Of a DNA stretch of 64,000 nucleotides, positions 53,475-63,250 are shown in pieces (the first letter of the stretch is position 1; each line of letters begins with the position of its first letter). The notes under the pieces are model-generated. The model had not been told where the DNA came from and made no database searches. It was given only the letters and a program-made list of their open reading frames with translations. Position numbers and translations under genes: made by a program. The DNA comes from Lentibacillus sp. CBA3610 (GTDB lineage: Bacteria > Bacillota > Bacilli > Bacillales > Amphibacillaceae). The DNA lies in NCBI RefSeq assembly GCF_013373365.1, contig NZ_CP035925.1:744001-808000 (forward strand). Direction: 5' to 3'.

Positions 53475-55204
53475 TCTGCCTTCCCTCCTCGTTGAACGGA
53501 TACCATTTGCCTATATTCCGGAACATGTTCAAACAGCTCGCCGTGTGTCCCTTCAGCCATCAGCTTGCCATCCTCCAGGAAAAGAATGTTATCAGCATGT
53601 TTTATGGTATGAAGGCGATGGGCGACAGTAATGACAGTCGCTTTTTCGGCCAGTTGTTTGATCGATTGCTGCAGAATCTTCTCAGTATAAAGGTCAAGTC
53701 CGGTGGTGGGCTCGTCAAACAGGATAAGCGCCGGTTTTTTCAAGAAAGCTCGTGCAAGGGCAAGGCGTTGCATTTCGCCGCCTGAAAGCCCTCGTCCAGC
53801 CTCACCAATAGGCGTATCATAACCTTCATCCAACGTTTGAATTAATTCAGCTATGCCCGCCAGTCCAGCAGCTTTTTCAATCGCTTGGCGGCTGGCATTG
53901 GAATTAGCGCCAATGGCTATATTTTCGGCGATCGTTCCTGAAAAAATATAAGGTTGCTGCGAAATATAACTTAACTGTCCAAACCAGTCGTGTTCACTGT
54001 AGTGTGTCAGCGGCAACTCATTAACGGTGATTTCCCCGCTTTCGGTAGGGAGGAGGCCGGCGATGAGATGCAGTAGTGTCGTTTTACCGGAACCGCTTCT
54101 GCCGACAATTGCCACCTGTTGATAGGGGGCGATAGTTGCTGTGATTTGCTTTAACGAAAATTGTCCTTCATCATAATTGAAATTGGCATTATTTAGCTGG
54201 ATAACACCTGGCATTGAATCAACGGGCAGTACCTGGTCTCCCCATTGAACCGGTTGTATTTCCTCATTTAATGATTCGGTTACTTTTGTTGCCGCTCCTA
54301 TGCTGGTCCGCCCGTTGTGAAATGTACTTCCGAGCTGCTTTAACATCGAATAAAATTCAGGAACAAGTACCAATAAAAAGAAGGCAGTAAAGAAGGAAAT
54401 ACGCTCATAGATAATTAGCTGAATAGCAAGTTCAAGGGCTACAATACCGATGCTGAGCATTGAAATCAATTCGAGCATAAACGAAGACGTAAAAGCAACT
54501 TTCAAAATTTCCATCGTAGCATCCCGAAAACTCAGGCTGCTTTTTTCAATGGCTTCTTGCTGTGTCTTGGCCCGTCCGAACAATTTAAGGGTGGTGAGCC
54601 CTTGTAATGTGTCCAGAAAACGACCGGAAAACGCAGCCAGTTTTTCCTGTTGTTTTTCTGATTTATTTTTTGACTGCATACCGATAATGACCATAAAAAT
54701 CGGAATAAACGGAGCTGTTATAATCATAATTAAACCAGTGTTGATGTGCTGAGTAAATGCAACAATTAAAATAACCAGCGGAATAACTGTTGTCTGGATA
54801 AGTTGTGGAATATACTCACTGAAATAGCTGTCCATATCATCGACAGTATCCAGCAGAACGCTTACTTTTCCGCCTGATTGACCTCCCGCTGATTGTTTGA
54901 TCGGTGTATCTGCATATTTACGCAATAGTGATTTCCGGTATTTTGCTTTGACGTTCGCGGCCATTTTGATGCCGATACGTCCATTTGCATAAGAGGACAT
55001 TGTCCGGATCAGCAGTACGGCCAATAGTCCCATCAGCATCCATACGATGTCAGAAATACCTTGCTGATTCAGAAATACCTGATCAACGGCTGCCACAAGA
55101 AAATACGCCTGTAAAATAACCGCAAATGCCGTTATGAGAGACAGGATTAACAGGAATATGATTGATCGTTTATAATTGAATGTCATTTGTCCTAATCTGT
55201 TCAT
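53471..55204 (-). CDS. cydD: CydD, ABC exporter for cytochrome bd assembly
   Basis: 577 residues. Six membrane segments, Walker A GRSGSGKTT, signature LSGGEMQR, Walker B ILFDEPTTGLD, and H-loop VAHRLHTIKHAD. ATG 55204 gives the usual family length; a longer frame to 55306 would add 34 residues that begin with a similar MNRL but have no ribosome site. Lies 104 bases after cydB and overlaps cydC by four. Confidence 0.9.
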   Translation of the reverse strand: MNRLGQMTFNYKRSIIFLLILSLITAFAVILQAYFLVAAVDQVFLNQQGISDIVWMLMGLLAVLLIRTMSSYANGRIGIKMAANVKAKYRKSLLRKYADTPIKQSAGGQSGGKVSVLLDTVDDMDSYFSEYIPQLIQTTVIPLVILIVAFTQHINTGLIMIITAPFIPIFMVIIGMQSKNKSEKQQEKLAAFSGRFLDTLQGLTTLKLFGRAKTQQEAIEKSSLSFRDATMEILKVAFTSSFMLELISMLSIGIVALELAIQLIIYERISFFTAFFLLVLVPEFYSMLKQLGSTFHNGRTSIGAATKVTESLNEEIQPVQWGDQVLPVDSMPGVIQLNNANFNYDEGQFSLKQITATIAPYQQVAIVGRSGSGKTTLLHLIAGLLPTESGEITVNELPLTHYSEHDWFGQLSYISQQPYIFSGTIAENIAIGANSNASRQAIEKAAGLAGIAELIQTLDEGYDTPIGEAGRGLSGGEMQRLALARAFLKKPALILFDEPTTGLDLYTEKILQQSIKQLAEKATVITVAHRLHTIKHADNILFLEDGKLMAEGTHGELFEHVPEYRQMVSVQRGGKAE

Positions 55205-55308
55205 AGCCCTCAGGTCCCCTAAGAATAATGAGTAGTCAGTCCCGAATGATATGGACACTCCCCCAAAAACGGGGGTAACTGGCTTAAAATTGTCCAATCT
55301 GTTCAACG

Positions 55309-56322
55309 CTATTTCTTGCCTTTGACATACTCCGCATCGAATAAAAAGAGTTTCATTAACAAGAGCAGCGAAGGAATCAATAAGAGTAAGCCGCCGATGA
55401 ATGCCACAACAAGTGCTATTCCCATTGATTCGTGTGTGGCACTGTCATAAACCGTGATAAATGGATCAAGGATGTACGGGTAATGGCCAATGCCATAGCC
55501 GAAAAAAGCAAAGAAATATTGCAGCATGACACTGATAAATGCGAGTCCGTAATTCCTTCGCCAGTATATGAGCCATGCTGCTATCATAAAGAATCCGACC
55601 GAAAGTCCGAACACCCACCATAAATCCAGCATGTTTTCATAGTGTCTCGGATTATGCTGACTCAAAAAGATAAATGTTGTCAGGGCAGCAATGATTGTTG
55701 GTGTGCTCCAAAACAGAGCAAAGTTGCGTACAAGATTTAACGCCGGATAGTCTTTAGCACGATCGGCATAAAATGTTAAAAAGACAGCACTGATAAACAG
55801 AACCGAAACAATTGCCAATGCAACGATACTCCATGATAGCGGGCTGGTGAACAATTCAAGGTATTCAAGTGAGACGACACCATTTTCTTCTGTTATAAAC
55901 CCGCCCTCAGATAATGTTAAGGCAACCGATAATGAAGCCGGAATCAGCAAACCAGTCGCCCCATATAAAAACGTATAAACCATACTTTGTTTGGATCCAT
56001 AGTTTTCAAACGCGTAAAACGATCCCCGGATAGCCAGTAAAATGATGGCAATGCTGCCGGGTATCAACAGCGCAGATCCGTAATAATAGGCTGTATCCGG
56101 AAAGAACCCGACAATACCGACAAAGAAAAAGACGAAAAAGACGTTTGTCACTTCCCAGACAGGCGATAAATACCTTGCGATCAGCTGGTTGATGACGTGG
56201 TCCTGCCTGGTGTATTTAGCATAAAAGGCAAAAAACCCGGCACCAAAATCAATCGAAGCGACAATCATGTACCCATACAGAAAGATCCATAATACAGAAA
56301 TGCCGATTATCTCATAACTCAT
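55309..56322 (-). CDS. cydB: cytochrome bd ubiquinol oxidase subunit II (CydB)
   Basis: 337 residues with eight or nine membrane segments, starting ISVLWIFLYGYMIVASIDFGAGFFAF. Second subunit of the high-affinity oxidase; GxDFGxG near the start and the WEVTNVFFVFFFVGIVGFFP region are typical. Its start overlaps the cydA stop by four bases. Confidence 0.93.
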   Translation of the reverse strand: MSYEIIGISVLWIFLYGYMIVASIDFGAGFFAFYAKYTRQDHVINQLIARYLSPVWEVTNVFFVFFFVGIVGFFPDTAYYYGSALLIPGSIAIILLAIRGSFYAFENYGSKQSMVYTFLYGATGLLIPASLSVALTLSEGGFITEENGVVSLEYLELFTSPLSWSIVALAIVSVLFISAVFLTFYADRAKDYPALNLVRNFALFWSTPTIIAALTTFIFLSQHNPRHYENMLDLWWVFGLSVGFFMIAAWLIYWRRNYGLAFISVMLQYFFAFFGYGIGHYPYILDPFITVYDSATHESMGIALVVAFIGGLLLLIPSLLLLMKLFLFDAEYVKGKK

Positions 56323-57668
56323 GATTCATCATCCTTTTCAACAGATGGATACTGTTTTTCCAATTCTTCCTCAGCAGGATTATCCCGGAATACTTTACGC
56401 AATGTTATGATGCACAATGTACCCAGCACAATATATAATGCGAGGAAAAGGAAAAACGCCAGACCGATATAAGGTGAGGAGGTAGCAGCTTCCTGAACCG
56501 TCATGTATCCTCTTATAATCCATGGCTGACGTCCCTCTTCGGCATAGACCCAGCCAAATTCAATTGCCAGCATTGCCAGAGGCCCCATCAGCACAATAAG
56601 TGACAGCATTCCCTTGTTATGTTGATTGCGTTTTTTCAGTTTACTTAAAATAAAATACAACAAAGCTACAGCAGGCAGGAAGAACCCGATTGTAACCATC
56701 AAGTCGAACATATAATGCACCCACAGCGGCGGCCAATATTCTTCAGGTGTTTCTTCCAGTCCTGTCACTTCAGCATTGAAATCAGCGTAGGCAAGAAAAC
56801 TTAAGAAATTGGGGATGCGAATCTCACCAATTACCTCATGTGCATCATTCAGCCATCCAAATAGTATCAGGTCAGCACCTTCCTCAGTTTCAAAGTGCCA
56901 TTCTGCTGCAGCCAGTTTTTCGGGCTGATGCTCAGCTAAGAACTTAGCGGATGAATCACCTGCTATTATCGTTACGACAGAAAATATAAACACCAATGTT
57001 AATGTAAGCTTCAACGCCTTTTTGTAGTAGACAGTCATTTTCTTTTTCAAAATCATGAATGCCGTTATAGCAGCAAGTATAGCTGCACATGTCAGATATG
57101 CAGAAGAGAGTACGTGGAACACTTTTGTTGGCGTTGCCGGGTTCAGCATGGCAGCCAGCGGGTTAACGGCTGTAAACGCTCCATCCTCGACGGCGAACCC
57201 ATCCGGCGTGTTCATAAAAGCATTCACAGTGGTTATAAAAACAGCAGAAAGACCGCCCCCAATTATAATCGGCAGTGAAAATAGCCAATGAATATATTCG
57301 TTTTTAAACCGGTCCCATGTATATAAATAAATACCAATAAAGATTGCCTCAAAGAAAAATGCGAAGACTTCCATAAACAGCGGCAAGCTAATGACGTTGC
57401 CTGCAACCTGCATGAAATTAGGCCATACGAGTGACAGCTGTAAACCAATGGCCGTCCCGGTAACAACACCGACGGCTACCGTTATGACAAAGCCGCGGGC
57501 CCAGCGTCTTGCCAGCATTTTGTAATGCGGATCATTCTTTTTAATTCCGATAAACTCAGCGATGGAAATCATCAGGGGCACACCGACGCCGAGTGTTGCA
57601 AAGATGATATGAAAACCGAGCGTCATAGCTGTTAGCAATCTGCTTATTAGGACTGTATCTATTTCCAT
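56319..57668 (-). CDS. cydA: cytochrome bd ubiquinol oxidase subunit I (CydA)
   Basis: 449 residues, nine membrane segments. Heme ligand His20 in GFHIIFATLGVG, the quinol-site GRQPWIIRG, and a short Q-loop as in Gram-positive enzymes. Oxidises menaquinol and reduces oxygen with high affinity. ATG 57668 follows AAGGAGGAGC; the upstream in-frame extension adds a hydrophobic stretch not found in the family. First gene of cydABDC with overlapping or close junctions. Confidence 0.94.
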   Translation of the reverse strand: MEIDTVLISRLLTAMTLGFHIIFATLGVGVPLMISIAEFIGIKKNDPHYKMLARRWARGFVITVAVGVVTGTAIGLQLSLVWPNFMQVAGNVISLPLFMEVFAFFFEAIFIGIYLYTWDRFKNEYIHWLFSLPIIIGGGLSAVFITTVNAFMNTPDGFAVEDGAFTAVNPLAAMLNPATPTKVFHVLSSAYLTCAAILAAITAFMILKKKMTVYYKKALKLTLTLVFIFSVVTIIAGDSSAKFLAEHQPEKLAAAEWHFETEEGADLILFGWLNDAHEVIGEIRIPNFLSFLAYADFNAEVTGLEETPEEYWPPLWVHYMFDLMVTIGFFLPAVALLYFILSKLKKRNQHNKGMLSLIVLMGPLAMLAIEFGWVYAEEGRQPWIIRGYMTVQEAATSSPYIGLAFFLFLALYIVLGTLCIITLRKVFRDNPAEEELEKQYPSVEKDDES

Positions 57669-57738
57669 TACGTGCTCCTCCTTAATTGGAACATGAACTT
57701 GAATGAAAAAAATTATGTTTCTGACTAATATAGTTACC

Positions 57739-57752
57739 ACTATATGTATAGT
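57739..57752 (-). promoter_or_regulatory. palindrome upstream of cydA
   Basis: ACTATA-TG-TATAGT, a perfect 14-bp inverted repeat about 70 bases before the cydA start, directly downstream of a minus-strand TATACT. A candidate operator; it does not match the Rex consensus. Confidence 0.4.
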
Positions 57753-57917
57753 ATAAACCACCACAATCCTTTGTTATATGGGGGGGTGTGACAACGGATT
57801 GAAAACTTTGTAGCAGAATCGTTACAACCACCCGAAACCACTCACGGTTCATTAATGTCAGATTTCACACAGTATGGTAGACTGTGAATAAATATAATGG
57901 AATATGGGGGAACCTGG

Positions 57918-58578
57918 ATGAAACGTGACTATGCAGTAATCGGATTAGGCCGTTTCGGCGGCAGTATCTGTAAAGAACTCAGCTCAGAAGGCAAGCAGGT
58001 ATTAGCTATTGATTTAGATGAGGATCGAATAAATGAATTTAAGAATATTGCCTCTCATGCGGTTATTGCTGATTCGACAGATGAAGCTACATTAAAAGAA
58101 TTAGGCATTAAAAATATTGATCATGTGATTGTCGCTATTGGTGACAATATTCAGGCAAGCATTTTAACGACGGTTGTTTTAACAGATCTTGAGATTAAAA
58201 ACATTACAGTAAAGGCACAAAATGATTATCATGAAAAGATTGTAAATCGTATTGGTGCCGATCAGGTCGTCCATCCGGAAAGAGATATGGGAAAACGGAT
58301 TGCACATAATATTATCTCCAGCAATATTCTTGACTATCTCGAACTTTCTGATGATCATAGCATTGCTGAAGTGAAGGCCGGCGAAAAGATGCGCGGAAAA
58401 ACGTTAGTCGAATTGATACCGGGCAAATATGGCTGTAACGTTGTTGCCATTAAAGGCGTGATAAAGATATCAATGTCTCCCCGGCAGCAGATGACGTGCT
58501 TAAAGAGGAAGATATCTGATTGTGATTGGCGCTGACAAAGACTTATCACGATTTGAAAAACGCTTGGTCATCGATTGA
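57918..58578 (+). pseudogene. ktrC: KtrC-like potassium-channel regulatory subunit, frameshifted near the C-terminus
   Basis: About 220 codons. N-terminal RCK domain with the nucleotide loop AVIGLGRFGGSICKEL and acidic DLDEDRINEF, then the C-terminal domain that in the family binds c-di-AMP. Near 58455 the frame fails (AIKGVIKISMS...); shifted frames give INVSP, DVLKEEDI, LIVIGADKDLSRFEKRLVID with a stop at 58578. The gene lies beside rnjA as in B. subtilis. Partner channel subunits of the TrkH type include the one at 30192. ATG 57918 follows GGGGGAA. Confidence 0.87.
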
Positions 58579-58648
58579 AAGGTATAGGGTTTTTAAGTCC
58601 ATTTCAAAAATAACCTACCTTTTACCCCTACAATCGAATTGAAAATGG

Positions 58649-58691
58649 AAAAGGTGGCATGAAAAATTATTTTTTTCATGCCACCTTTTTT
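58649..58691. terminator. bidirectional terminator between ktrC and rnjA
   Basis: AAAAGGTGGCATGAAAAA and TTTTTTCATGCCACCTTTTTT pair over about 17 bases. Confidence 0.92.
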
Positions 58692-58724
58692 AAACTTTTT
58701 TCGATTGTAGTAGTGAATCGTTCA

Positions 58725-60390
58725 TTAAACTTCCATAATGATCGGCAAAATCATTGGTCTGCGTTTTGTTTTTTCAAAGAGGAATGGTGCAATTGTATCG
58801 GTTATTTCATTTTTAATTTCAGACCATTGGCTTGTTTTGCGTTCCATTACTTTGTCCAAATGTTTGGCAACAAGTTTTTGGGCTTCATTGATCAGGTCTT
58901 CGGATTCCCGCATGTAAACAAATCCGCGGGAGATTAATGTCAGGACCCGATGCAATCCCTGAATTCTTTCATGTAATACTGACCACATCATGACAAGTCC
59001 TTCTTCAGAAAGGATACGACGGTCACGTAAAACGATATTGCCAATATCGCCGATTCCGCTTCCATCAACATAAATGGAACCTGATGGGATTTTCCCGGCA
59101 ATCATCGCATTGTCACTGCCTAATGCCAATACATCGCCGTTATCCATGACAAATGAGTTGGTTGGATCAATGCCGCACGCTTCACCTAGTTTGAGATGTT
59201 CTTTCAACATACGGTATTCACCATGAATCGGCATAAAATACTTAGGCTTCATCAGTCTGAGCATCAGCTTTTGTTCATCCTGGCTCCCGTGACCGGATGT
59301 GTGTATATCACTTAGTGGACCATGAATCACATCTGCTCCGGCACGATACAGTTTATTGATTGTCCGGCTGACGCTTACAGTATTTCCAGGGATTGGTGAT
59401 GATGAAAATACGACCGTATCACCAGGGATAATTTGTATTTGACGGTGTGTACCATTCGCTATTCGGGACAGTGCTGCCATTGGTTCACCTTGTGAACCCT
59501 GTACACAGGATAGTCACTTTATGTGCAGGCAGGCGGCTGATTTGGTTCGGCTCATAAATGTATCTTTGGGTGCCTGGATATAGCCCAATTCCTGGCCGAT
59601 ACGAATAGACGATTCCATACTGCGTCCGAATACAGCTATTTTTCGATCGTGTTTGACAGCCGCTTCAACGACTTGCTGCAGACGATATATATTTGATGCA
59701 AATGTTGCAAAAATCAACCGTCCTTCTATCTTGCTGAATATATCATGGATATTCTGCCCGACAACCCGCTCGGACATTGTAAAACCCGGAACTTCACTAT
59801 TAGTACTATCTGAAAGCAGACAAAGTACGCCTTCTTTGCCGATTTCAGCCATTTTGGTCAGGTTTGCAGGCTCGCCAACTGGTGTAAAGTCAAATTTGAA
59901 ATCACCCGTATGAACGATATTTCCCGGCGGTGTTTTAACTACGATACCATATGAATCAGGAATACTATGGGTTGTACGGAAAAAGGAAACGGATGTTTTA
60001 CGGAATTTGACAACATCGTCCTCTTGAATTGTGTTTAGCTTGGCATTTCGCAACAAGCCATGTTCTTCCAATTTGTTTCGAATTAAGCCAACTGCAAGTT
60101 TTCCGGCATAGATAGGCACATTTATTTCACGCAGCAGGTAAGGGATCCCTCCGATATGATCCTCGTGCCCGTGCGTTATGAATAACCCTTTGATTTTATC
60201 CTGGTTTTGTGTCAGATAGGTGTAATCAGGAATGACATAATCGATACAAAGCTCGTCCCGGAAAATTTTTAATGCCGGCGTCGACCAGGATAATTTCATC
60301 CTGGAACTGGATACCATATGTGTTTTTTCCGATTTCGCCCAATCCACCTAATGCAAAAACCGCTGTTTGATCATTTTTAACAAACTTCAT
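58725..60390 (-). pseudogene. rnjA: ribonuclease J1, three frame changes
   Basis: About 555 codons, exact length of B. subtilis RNase J1, an endo- and 5'-3' exoribonuclease central to mRNA decay. [21 protein letters not shown] starts at ATG 60390; metallo-beta-lactamase motif [11 protein letters not shown]-terminal part [21 protein letters not shown] and [19 protein letters not shown]. Breaks: near 60280, near 59540 (a base lost in [14 protein letters not shown]), and near 59490 (GGGTTCACAAGG, one base too many in TGSQGEP). All domains are present, and loss of RNase J1 is strongly harmful in Bacilli, so sequence error is more likely than a pseudogene. Confidence 0.9.
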
Positions 60391-60393
60391 TCG

Positions 60394-60603
60394 TTAGACG
60401 TTCTCCAGCTCAAAATGTTCGGATTGCTTCTCATAAGCTAAATGTGCATCATCCAATGCCTGAATAAATTCAATGTTATAGTTGCGGTCGGCCAGTTTGT
60501 GTCGTACTTCTCTTTCGGAGTCAGCTTCAATATATGCGCTATTGGTTCGTTCGCGCACAGGTATTTCATCAGGTAATTCCTGATATAATACTTTAAAAAT
60601 CAA
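60394..60603 (-). CDS. rpoY: RNA polymerase epsilon subunit RpoY
   Basis: 69 residues, [22 protein letters not shown]... with the family's [26 protein letters not shown]. Small subunit bound to Firmicute RNA polymerase. TTG start with AGGAGAG upstream. Three bases before rnjA, the usual rpoY-rnjA operon. Confidence 0.95.
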   Translation of the reverse strand: MIFKVLYQELPDEIPVRERTNSAYIEADSEREVRHKLADRNYNIEFIQALDDAHLAYEKQSEHFELENV

Positions 60604-60932
60604 TATTATCTCTCCTAACGTTCAATTCTTCATTTAAAAACTGTTATATTCCGTATTCCTGTTCAATGTGGTATTTTTCCATTAAAAAAATAGCTGGTGC
60701 CGGCGGATTGAGCAGGAGATTGCGAATTTATACCTGCGTGTATGATCCAGCCGCACAGTATATTTATGCATGGATTTTCCGCAGCAAGCTTTCTTGCTTA
60801 AAACCTTCTTCAGCAAACGAGAAGGTAATGGATTTACACCCGGTCAATCCACAGGTCTGTCAACCGCTATTTTGATCTTTAACCTTGGAATGACAGGGTG
60901 AGTTTCGAGTCCCGGGTCCCTGTATGATTGGT
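60604..60932. other. intergenic stretch without a recognised gene
   Basis: Should hold the rpoY-rnjA promoter and leader. A 69-codon open frame on the + strand (60666-60875) has no ribosome site and no protein-like pattern. No repeat recognised. In B. subtilis a HAD-family gene (ykrA) lies here; it is absent. Confidence 0.55.
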
Positions 60933-61031
60933 TTATTCAAGGTAGTCCTTTTCAAACGTCGTTGGTACACGTCCTCTGCCAAGAAAATCCTTCCAGCGTT
61001 TTTTCAGCTTTTCTCTTAGGCGTTTTAGCAT
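60933..61031 (-). CDS. 32-residue basic peptide
   Basis: MLKRLREKLKKRWKDFLGRG... ending FEKDYLE. The amphipathic N-terminal half has eight Lys and five Arg in the first 24 residues. AAAGGAGAT lies 11 bases before the ATG, and the upstream 80 bases contain a TATACT box near 61110. I do not recognise it. Probably a real small protein; between def and rpoY. Confidence 0.5.
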   Translation of the reverse strand: MLKRLREKLKKRWKDFLGRGRVPTTFEKDYLE

Positions 61032-61339
61032 GAGATATGCATCTCCTTTCAGTCTTTTAAGAAAAGCAATAAAAACGTTCTACCGATCCAATCCCTCTTA
61101 CTTATAGTATAATACGGTTTGAACAATTTTGAAATAAAAACACTGCATTTGTTTAAAAAAGATTTGCTTTTTGCATTTTAAAAACTGGTTTAGCGTTATT
61201 TTCTTATCAATTATTTTTTGCTGCTTATGTAAAATTATACAGGAACCTATGAATATAGATTCCTGCAGTCATGAATGATCTCACATATAAATGAGCAGTA
61301 CCTTTCGGGATAGAGCACCCTGCTGAATGACGTTTGACT
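61032..61339. other. intergenic stretch without a recognised gene
   Basis: Carries the likely promoter of the 32-residue peptide (minus-strand TATACT near 61110) and AT-rich sequence after def. Nothing else is recognised. Confidence 0.5.
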
Positions 61340-61891
61340 TTATCCAATTGGTTTGGAATTGTCCGGAATAGCGAACGGATTTTCCTGGTTAATGTGGTCA
61401 TAGAACATGACGCCGTCCAAGTGGTCAATTTCATGCTGCACGACGATTGCGGCATAGCCACGTAAGCGTAATTTAATTTCATTGCCATCGATTCCAAAGG
61501 CTTTAACGGTAACGCGGGCATTACGGGGCACATAGCCTTCCACGTCACGGTCAACAGAAAGGCAACCCTCACCTGAAGACAAGTATGCTTGTTCAACTGA
61601 ATGGCTGATTATTTTAGGGTTAATTAAGCCATAGCTATACAGTTTTCCTTTTAAATCCTCAAAATGAACGGCACACATTCGTTTATTAATGCCAAGTTGT
61701 GGTGCAGCTAACCCGACTCCGGCCCTTAAATTATACTCACCCGCAATTTCTTCATTCTGACTGTTTTTAATAAAGTCCAGCATGTCGTTTAATAGCTGTA
61801 TATCCTCTTCAGAAGGAGGGACTGGTACTTCCCTGGTTTTTTCACGTAAAGACGGATGTCCCTCACGAACAATATCATCCATTGTTATCAT
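61340..61891 (-). CDS. def: peptide deformylase
   Basis: 183 residues. Removes the formyl group from new N-termini. Three motifs: [19 protein letters not shown] and QHEIDHLDG, with Cys and two His as metal ligands. Type II length insertions fit the Gram-positive enzyme. ATG preceded by GGGAG. Position between rnjA and pdhA as for ykrB/defB. Confidence 0.95.
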   Translation of the reverse strand: MITMDDIVREGHPSLREKTREVPVPPSEEDIQLLNDMLDFIKNSQNEEIAGEYNLRAGVGLAAPQLGINKRMCAVHFEDLKGKLYSYGLINPKIISHSVEQAYLSSGEGCLSVDRDVEGYVPRNARVTVKAFGIDGNEIKLRLRGYAAIVVQHEIDHLDGVMFYDHINQENPFAIPDNSKPIG

Positions 61892-62157
61892 TGTCTGACA
61901 CTCCCTAGCTTATTCACAAAGGTTGTTCAAAAAGTCCTGAGAATAATCCCCTTCAACTTTTCAATTAATTCGCTGTCCAAATGGATATGGGACTTCCTGA
62001 ACACCTTCCAACAGTAGTATTTTAACATAATATACGTCGATACATCATAAATTTGCTGCAGGACAAGAAAAAATTTATAGGTAAAAACCGTTTTGCAACT
62101 GTGATATGTTATACTAAATTGTAAAATTCGTAATAAGTCTGAGAGGAGATATGTTAA

Positions 62158-62892
62158 GTGATATGGAAAAAGTCATCATTCATAAGTTTATTCGTCCTAA
62201 TATTGATACTGTCTGCCTGTAACGGCACAGCAACATCTGAGCAAATTTATAATCATTTGGAAAAAGCCGTTGAACATGAACAGACGTTTGAAAAACAGCA
62301 AAATCAAATTGTCGAACTTGAGCAGGAAGAACAGGAAATATACAGTGAAATTATTGATTTGAGTATGGAGGAGTTCGATCAGATAGAAGAATTGGCCAAT
62401 CAGGGACTTGACAATATTGAAACAAGAAGTGAAAAAATTGATCTGGAAAAAGAAAGTATCGATGCTTCCAGAGAAGAGTTTTCAAACATTGAGGATATGA
62501 TTGGTGATTTGGAGGAAGAATCGGCAAACGAAAAAGCGGATCAAATGTACAGCACTATGATGGAACGCTATAATGCTTATGATAAGCTGCATGAGTCTTA
62601 TTCTGAGTCGTTGACACTGGAAGAGGAGTTATATACGATGCTGCAGCAGGAAGACCTTGAGCAGGAAACACTGTCAGATCATATAACAAATCTTAACGAG
62701 AGTTATCAAAACGTTATCGAATCCAACGAAACGTTTAACCAGCTAACGGATGACTATAATGGGTTGAAAGAGGAATTTTATCAAGCTGCCGGGATTGAAG
62801 TGGAATATGAAGAAAACCCTGGATCCGGGGAACAGGAAAGCAATTCGGATGAATCAACTGAATCAGAACAAGAAGCAGAATCAGATGAATAA
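62158..62892 (+). CDS. YkyA-like lipoprotein with coiled coil
   Basis: 244 residues. Signal and lipobox (FVLILILSAC, lipid Cys21), then a long, nearly uninterrupted Glu/Gln-rich coiled coil (QTFEKQQNQIVELEQEEQ; ESYSESLTLEEELYTMLQQE) and a Ser/Glu tail. Matches the YkyA/YkwA-like putative cell-wall-binding lipoprotein encoded upstream of pdhA in B. subtilis. GTG start at 62158 with AGGAG nine bases upstream. Confidence 0.8.
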   Translation: MIWKKSSFISLFVLILILSACNGTATSEQIYNHLEKAVEHEQTFEKQQNQIVELEQEEQEIYSEIIDLSMEEFDQIEELANQGLDNIETRSEKIDLEKESIDASREEFSNIEDMIGDLEEESANEKADQMYSTMMERYNAYDKLHESYSESLTLEEELYTMLQQEDLEQETLSDHITNLNESYQNVIESNETFNQLTDDYNGLKEEFYQAAGIEVEYEENPGSGEQESNSDESTESEQEAESDE

Positions 62893-62912
62893 CTCATCTG
62901 GTTCTTTTTTTT
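62879..62912 (+). terminator. terminator overlapping the ykyA stop
   Basis: CAGATGA/TCATCTG stem around the TAA, then TTC and T8. Confidence 0.8.
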
Positions 62913-63052
62913 GTTGTTCAGGTTCCATTTTATTAATACAGATTCACAAACCTGTTATAACAGTTCATTTAATCGGGGAGTGAAATAGCCCGTGGAATCC
63001 AATGTAAACGCTGCCAACACTGTGAAAAAATGAAAAAACTAAAACAAAACAA

Positions 63053-63082
63053 TTGACCAAATGAGTCTGTATAGGCTACACT
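63053..63082 (+). promoter_or_regulatory. probable promoter of the pdh operon
   Basis: TTGACC (63053-63058), 18-base spacer, TACACT (63077-63082). It leaves a leader of nearly 190 bases before the pdhA start. The stretch 62893-63277 has no gene. Confidence 0.55.
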
Positions 63083-63250
63083 TTAAACTGAATCATGAAT
63101 TGTACCAGTAATTTTTGCTTTCAGGATGTAACAGTTTCCTGTCTTTGTGTGCAACATGATTAATGCTGATTAAAAAAGGGAACACGTTTTAAAGCAAATC
63201 GGGTACAGTTTTTTTCATATTTTGGGAAGGCTAGAAAAGAATATAAATAG

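Noticed and set aside
57768-57795. Rex operator upstream of cydA
   Set aside because: TTGTTA ... TGACAA half-sites are present but their spacing and core do not fit TTGTGA-N6-TCACAA.
60666-60875. 69-residue + strand open frame
   Set aside because: No ribosome site, no recognisable pattern, and the region should be the leader of the rpoY-rnjA unit.
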